Positions 58,423-64,000 of a stretch of DNA of 64,000 bases are shown here, in pieces (position 1 is the stretch's first letter; each line of letters starts with the position of its first letter). The stretch is from assembly GCF_963169125.1 (NCBI RefSeq), contig NC_084802.1, positions 15,686,896 to 15,750,895 of the forward strand, in the 5' to 3' direction. The stretch is from Humulus lupulus (lineage: Eukaryota > Streptophyta > Magnoliopsida > Rosales > Cannabaceae). The notes under the pieces were generated by a model. It had not been told where the DNA came from and did no database searches. It worked only from the letters and a program-made list of their open reading frames with translations. A program made the position numbers and the translations under genes.

Positions 58423-59575
58423 CACTACAACAAAAAAAAGACTTTTTATGACACAAAATTTACAACATTTTATTTCTAATGTCATAAAATAATGTTTAAG
58501 ATGACTCTTATTTTTTAAATGTTGAAAAAACTAGAATTCAATGACATTTGTTTAAAATTATTGTAAAAATACTTTTTAACAACTTTAAATAAATATCATT
58601 AAATGTTTAAATTTAATTATGCTTTAAAAACGCCATAGCAGAAGAGATTACGTATTAAATTTTAATATTTGTTAACAATATAATAAAAATATAATTTTAT
58701 AATCAACATTTAAATTTTATTTCATAAAATATAATTGTTATATGTTATTTATAAAATTTAATTTTTAAACGACTTGGACATGCTCCTAAAAATGTTGTAT
58801 TTTATAAGTTATCTTTAATGAATAATTTAAATATATCATTAATATAAATATATAATATTATAATAAAAATTTCACATATATATCTCTTTTTTTTTCGCAC
58901 AAGAGTTGTGATATTTAACAATCTCGATGCTTTTAAATTTTTATTGTCTCATTCTTGAAAGGTCTGATTATCAAGTTCTTCACTCACCTCTTCTTTATGA
59001 AATTCACGAATAAGGTAAGTTATACTATTTTCTTTCTTTCTATTTAATTGGTCCAACAAACTATATATAATTATAAGTTATACTATTTTCTCTCTTTCTT
59101 TCTATTTTTTTTATGTTATATATGCATGTATTATGCAATTTTACTAACTCATATTATGTTTTGTTTTACAGATACATGTACAAGAAGAATTGATGACTAT
59201 GAAATTGTGCAAATGAAGAACCAAGATGAGAAAATAATTCTGATGACAGATTTATATGGTTGATAATCGTTCATTCGAACAAAAAAGAAAAGGTTTAATA
59301 AATTATTAAAATCTTAATCAACAAAAATTATTTCAAATAATTATTATTGGATTATTATTTTACAATAATTTTATTTAATTATTTAATAATTTTTTAATGA
59401 AAAAATATTAAATGACATTTTCTTTATGTCATAACAGAAGAATCTACAATGATATAAGATAAATATTGTAGTAAGTATTAGACTTTTAATGGAACCCCCA
59501 TTAATTTAACAACATTTTTAACATGGGTTTTATGATACAATTTAAATGTCATCAAAACTGTTTTTTGTTGTAGTG
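58423..59575. mobile_element. Non-autonomous CACTA (En/Spm) element (1153 bp)
   Basis: The termini are CACTACAACAAAAAA and its inverted copy TTTTTTGTTGTAGTG. The 3-bp target duplication ATG is perfect (58420-58422 and 59576-59578). Subterminal words such as ATGACATTT and CAACATTTT recur in both orientations. No transposase frame is present. Confidence 0.9.
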
Positions 59576-59699
59576 ATGCCTTAACTTAACAAAGGTTAGC
59601 GATCAAGTCGTGATTAGGCATCTCTGTTAGCATTCCTCAGGCAACTATAAATGAACAGGAACAAGAGTGTGTTACTGAGCGACCAGAGTCTTCCAATTA

Positions 59700-59830
59700 A
59701 CGTGTGATGGCTTGCCTTGTGCGAACAAAGGTGAAAAAACTTGTTTTGTGCGAACAGAGGTAGAGATCATCTCTTGTGTGAACAGAGGTAGAGGAACAAC
59801 TCTTGTACCAATAGAGGTTGAAGAATGTGG
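59700..59830. repeat. Short tandem repeat, TTGTGTGAACAGAGGTAGAG type
   Basis: About four imperfect copies of a unit near 35 bp with the core CTTGTGYGAACARAGGT. Confidence 0.75.
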
Positions 59831-60860
59831 TTAGGCGACCAAGTCCTTTATGTTAGCGTTTTGGTAATTTGATTTGTGCTTTGTGAGAACATGGATGCAA
59901 TTAGTTATGTTCATCATCCATTTATAATTTTTATTCTTTAAATTGTAATATCATGCCCAAAAAATAAGTATAACAATATATATGTTCAATTTTTTATTTT
60001 AAAGTATATAGAAATAAATAAATTTATTTTTCTCGTTTTTTCATATGTAGATGAAAAGGATAGTATTATACAAATTTCATTTTCAGCACAATTCTACAAA
60101 AATTATTTTCTATAGATGTAATGACTATTTGTTAAAAGTTTTATTACCATTTATTTTTTATCATTTAGAACGTTTTTCAAAATTATTATTGATTTTATTT
60201 ATTAGATTATGATTCTTTTTAAGTTATTTGAGTTCGGTATATTTCATCTTTTTTTCTTTATATACATAAACTAATACAAGTTGCTTAATAAATAAATAAA
60301 AACTACTAAAAATAAGTATTTCTTTAAAAAAAAAAATTGGGTATAATTTTAGATTGTACATCATATATTTTTTTTTAACAATGGTACGTATAAGATAATT
60401 TTTTAACAGTATATACACCATTTACTATATATGTTTATTATTAGGCCTATGGTACATTTTATTTATTTGGATAGCATTTATTTATGGCAGTGATGTAAAC
60501 AAACAGGGATGGAGGGAGAGTGCAATCTTAAGGGGCCAAAATGTCAAAATAATAATAATAAGGGGGCCAATGTCTAAATTAAAAAAAATTAAGGCCCCCC
60601 TCTTTTTGTAAGTAAATATATCCCTATAAATACAAGCATCGTTATTCATGTGGAAAATCCAAACTATTCCAAAAAAACATAGAAAGTAAAAATTTCAATT
60701 TTTTACTTTTATATGAACTCGTATTTTAGATTATTCTTCAATTTTATCAAATGGCTCAAAAACATTGCAACTCTACAAAAATTAAAATTAATATTCTTAT
60801 TCTTATTCTTTTATTTCAATCTTGAATCCTATTTTTCTTTCTTCCGAAATATGTGAAATT
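59831..60860. other. AT-rich noncoding stretch
   Basis: No supported gene. A GGGGCC-rich patch at about 60530-60600 may be a transposon remnant, but no ends were found. Confidence 0.45.
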
Positions 60861-60868
60861 TTGTTACT

Positions 60869-61330
60869 ATAACCAGTTACAACTTTCTCAGTTTTATAGT
60901 GGTAACCGGTTACAATTTTTCAATTTGAGAATGTAACTGGTTACAAGTCTAAAAAAAAAAAAACTAACCAATTACTATGTTGTGTTTTCAAAGACTAGTA
61001 ATGGGTTACTATCTAAAATTGAAAATTTTGGTCATTTATTGTATAATTTAAACAAGTTAGTAACAGAATATAACCTGTCTCTATTCTAATTGGCCAATTA
61101 GAAAAATATATTTAGAAAAAATAATAAGAATGAATCAATTTGTTAAAATTTAAGCAATAAATAACTAGTTACAATTTTTAGAGTGATAGTGGGTGGTTAT
61201 AAGTATAACACTTGTTACAATTTTTAGAGTGATAGCCAGTTACAAACATAATACTGGTTACAATTTATAAAGTGACAACCGGTTGCAAACATAATATAAT
61301 AATTGGTTATAGTTTTTAGATTTTAACCAA
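60869..61330. repeat. Second cluster of GTAAC-GTTAC palindromes
   Basis: GTAACCGGTTAC at 60902-60913, GTAACTGGTTAC at 60933-60944 and ATAACCAGTTAC at 60869-60880, with degenerate forms down to about 61320 (ATAACTAGTTAC, GATAGCCAGTTAC, GACAACCGGTTGC). Many are followed by AATTTTTAGAGTGA. Same word family as 24074-24439. Confidence 0.8.
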
Positions 61331-61399
61331 TATGAATAAATTAATACTCCATGTATTGACGATGTTTTCATTTTAATGGCCTGCCATTTTTTTAGAGTG

Positions 61400-62510
61400 T
61401 AACCAATTATCAAAAACATAATTAAAAAGAAAACAAAAATTACATTACAATTTTGAATGACTTATTTATACTTTATTTATCATTAAACTGATTTTTTGTT
61501 TTCTTAAAAATCACACATGTTTGTCTCTGCATTAATTTTAAAGCAAAATATCTTAATTTTCTTTCACAAAATTGTGCGATATATTGACCAATATCACACA
61601 ACAATTATATATATAATATTTCATTTTATTGAACAATATAAGGAATTTAATAACAAAACTAATACATAGTTACAATATAATTCATATAAGAGTTATGTAT
61701 AGAAACACATTATATATATAATATATTAAACTTATAATAGTTATATATGTATATAACTTGATGTAACGAATCAATTGATTGCTTGGATACACTATTAATA
61801 TATAAATAATCATGAATTAATGATGAGTATCAAATATATATAATCACTTTATTATTATATATATAAAGTCACTAATTAATGTCTAACATTTCAAAAAATA
61901 TATAATGTTTTAGAATCATAGAAACAAAGTAATATGGAATTTTAGAAAGTTAACCCATCTAAAAAACTATATTAATTATGGCTTTTTAAAAGTTATTTTT
62001 CTAAAATTTAAACATATGGGAAAGCCATATTTTTATAAACTAAATTCCCATATTTAAAAAAAAAATCCCTTTTTTGATGGATGAAAATAAGTGTTTAACT
62101 TTCATTCTTTAAGTTTTGTTTGAATCTTGGATTTCACTAATGAGAAGTTTGTGAGAGAGGAAAGTCAGAAAAATATTAAAGAAAATATTTTGCTAAGATT
62201 TTATAAGAATTTTTTTTTAATATATTTATAATTATTTTAAATTTTATAAAATTATACTACATTTAAGTAATATATATTCTAAAAAAAAATTAGTATTAAT
62301 TTTATTTCCTCCTAAAATCTAAGATTCAATGGGAGAGTTAGATCTCATTTGGTTTGAGAGAGAAGAAAAGAATGAAAATGAATTCATTCTTTTTTCTTTA
62401 TTTGGCTAGAAACTACAAGTGATGAAATGACTCTCCTATTGAATAGCTTTTCCATTATTTTGGTGGACCTAAAAATAAATACAAAGGTCATTTCAATACA
62501 TAATTTTAAT
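61400..62510. other. AT-rich noncoding stretch
   Basis: No supported gene. The words AAGCCATATTTTTATAA and TATGGCTTTTTAAAAG at 61970-62040 resemble those at 23190-23340 and 24650-24740, so this may be a diverged dispersed repeat. Confidence 0.45.
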
Positions 62511-62518
62511 ATATATAG

Positions 62519-62935
62519 AGTACAATTCTTATATAGAGACTTCACTTTAAGCTCTATTAGTGGGGCTCTCAGTGTTCTCGATCCGTGAACAGTTTTTGTC
62601 GCGATTTTTTTTATGACCGTGTATATTGTAGCTATTTAGAGCATCCTGCAAATTTTCATAAAATTATGAATAGTTTACGGTACCGAAAACTAGGTTCAAA
62701 CGTGTTAATTTCTACGCGCATAAAAAAAATTAGTCACGTGTGCAACAACATGTTTGAACTTAGTTTTCGGTATTGTAAACTATTCGGAATTTTCTGAAAA
62801 TTTGCAGGATGCTCTAAATAGCTACAATATACACGGTCATAAAAAAAATCGCCCCAAAAATTGTTCACGGGTCGAGAACACTGAGAGTCCCACCGGTAGA
62901 GCTTAAAGTGAAGCCCGTGTAGGAGAATTCTCATA
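62519..62935. repeat. Long palindromic MITE (about 0.42 kb)
   Basis: It is almost perfectly foldable. The left arm reads CTTCACTTTAAGCTCTA, CTCTCAGTGTTCTCGA, TATTGTAGCTATTTAGAGCA and GGTTCAAACGTG; the right arm mirrors each in reverse order. The loop contains ACGCGCAT and CACGTGTGCAAC. No coding capacity. Superfamily not assigned. Confidence 0.85.
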
Positions 62936-62959
62936 TATATATATATATATGGGTGCACT

Positions 62960-63161
62960 CAGGGCCGGCCCTGAAAAAAAGTGGGCCTCAGACGGTTTTA
63001 ATAAATTTGAAAAAAATGGGCCTTTTTGTATATGTAATTTTATATAAAATTAAACTAATATTTAGTAATATAAAATTAAACTAATTTTAAATAAAATGGG
63101 CCCTGGGTAGGGGTGGGCCCTAGGCACGGGCCTAGCCCGCCTATGCCTAGGGCCGGCCCTG
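62960..63161. mobile_element. Non-autonomous hAT MITE (202 bp)
   Basis: Termini CAGGGCCGGCCCT in inverted orientation (62960-62972 and 63149-63161) and a perfect 8-bp target duplication GGTGCACT (62952-62959 and 63162-63169), as expected for hAT. The arms are themselves GGCC-rich palindromes. Confidence 0.9.
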
Positions 63162-63169
63162 GGTGCACT

Positions 63170-63562
63170 CTTAATGGTTACTACTCATGGATGGTTATTT
63201 TAATATTAATCATTGGATTAAGATCAACGGTCCATATTTATAGTTGTTAATTAATATTTCTAAAAATAAATTTTGATTTTTTCAAATTTTTAGAATGGTT
63301 ACCTGATGAAAAACATGTATTTATCATGAAAAGATAATATTGTAAAATTTTCAGTTTTCAAATACATGTCAATTTCTAAATATAGCTAGTGTCTTTCATT
63401 GGTTAGAAACAATACTAATTATGGCAAAAGAAATAACTAAATTCAAAATTAATGTAGAAAAAAAATATTTATATGTTGTTGACTTGCTATACCAAGTTAT
63501 TATGTTGCCACATCATCATAATTGTTAGTGTCCATCTATAAGTAGTATCGATTGAGAAGTCG

Positions 63563-63598
<36 letters not shown>

Positions 63599-64000
63599 AA
63601 ATATATAATGAGTAATTATGTATGAGTTAACACAAACCGGTTAACCCTACATTTAAAGCATATATTGACTAAACTTTGTGGTTAAGTTATACTAAACTAA
63701 ACTATGCCACACTTTTTTGCTCTCTTCTTTTATGATGAGCAGAGGTTAGGCTTTTGTTCCTTAAAAATATTAGAAGATAGTGCCACTTTTAAATGGAATA
63801 GGTCATTGTGGGCCTAAAATAACAATCGCTTGGATATAGGAAATCAATATGGGCCCCATATCATTACCAAACACAGACCCTTCTCGGCCCTAATTCAAAA
63901 TTGAGTCGCTTTCTCAAGTGACAGTGACCCAATTAAAATTTGCAAGTCGTACATTATATATCATATCTATTCAAAACATAACAGTACAAAACTTATAATA
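63170..64000. other. Noncoding spacer with an AT microsatellite
   Basis: An (AT)n run at about 63566-63592. The stretch near 63640-63680 (AACCCTACATTTAAAGCATAT) matches a short part of host segment X. No gene is supported. Confidence 0.55.

Noticed and set aside
60224..60421. Short minus-strand hydrophobic frame
   Set aside because: AT-rich spacer, no homology, no promoter or splice context.
1..64000. CRISPR array, tRNA, rRNA or endogenous pararetrovirus
   Set aside because: No array of equal repeats with unique spacers, no cloverleaf or rRNA landmarks, and all RT-containing frames belong to LTR retrotransposons with integrase and LTRs.

Overview
This window is nuclear DNA of a flowering plant. 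The evidence is introns with GT/AG borders, plant retrotransposon clades (Copia, chromodomain Gypsy, Tat-like Gypsy, TRIM), and nested hAT, CACTA, Mutator-like and MITE elements. The LTR style suggests a eudicot, perhaps a rosid, but I cannot fix the species. Only three loci look like host genes. One is a multi-exon Ptta/En/Spm transposase-domain (Transposase_24) gene at about 8.16-13.66 kb on +. The other two are paralogous secreted EG45-like/plant natriuretic peptide-like genes on -, at 20.94-21.94 kb and 55.80-56.94 kb.

Layout. 1-5.9 kb: the right-hand part of a minus-strand Ty1/copia element, running off the left edge and interrupted by a 2.34 kb solo Gypsy LTR with a perfect 5-bp target duplication (ATGTT). 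5.9-8.1 kb: a fragment of a second LTR family and palindromic MITEs. 8.16-13.66 kb: the transposase-domain gene. 14.7-15.7 kb: an inverted copy of the second LTR family. 16.2-19.4 kb: a decayed hAT transposase. 20.9-22.1 kb: EG45-like gene A, with a MITE in intron 1. 22.5-24.5 kb: a MITE, a 550-bp pyrimidine tract and a cluster of GTAACTGGTTAC palindromes.

24.7-52.9 kb is a nested retrotransposon block. A 1.35 kb host segment occurs twice, at 24.70-25.94 plus 38.33-38.44 kb and at 51.50-52.87 kb. The left copy holds a 9.6 kb Gypsy element (12.4 kb with its nested insertion), whose 3' LTR holds a 2.81 kb solo LTR. Between the two copies lies a Tat-like Gypsy element on -, lacking its left end. 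One solo LTR sits in its opposite-strand gene and another in its 5' LTR. Target duplications for all five insertions of the TGTAAC...TTACA type can be read directly (ATGTT, GAAAA, AGGGC, ACTCC, GTTCA), and the right host copy preserves the empty site of the full-length element.

52.9-64 kb holds smaller elements around EG45-like gene B: a 1.08 kb Mutator-like foldback element (10-bp TSD), a 433-bp TRIM (5-bp TSD), a 1.15 kb CACTA element (3-bp TSD), a second GTAAC-palindrome cluster, a 0.42 kb palindromic MITE and a 202-bp hAT MITE (8-bp TSD).

No operon, CRISPR array, rRNA or tRNA gene was found. All large retroelement reading frames are broken by stops, frameshifts or deletions; many of the stops can be explained as C-to-T changes. 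The points most worth following are the paralogous empty site and the recombination that explains the segment duplication, splice-donor-like blocks kept in every large LTR, the two palindrome clusters, and the two paralogous genes that each acquired a different MITE in the same intron.
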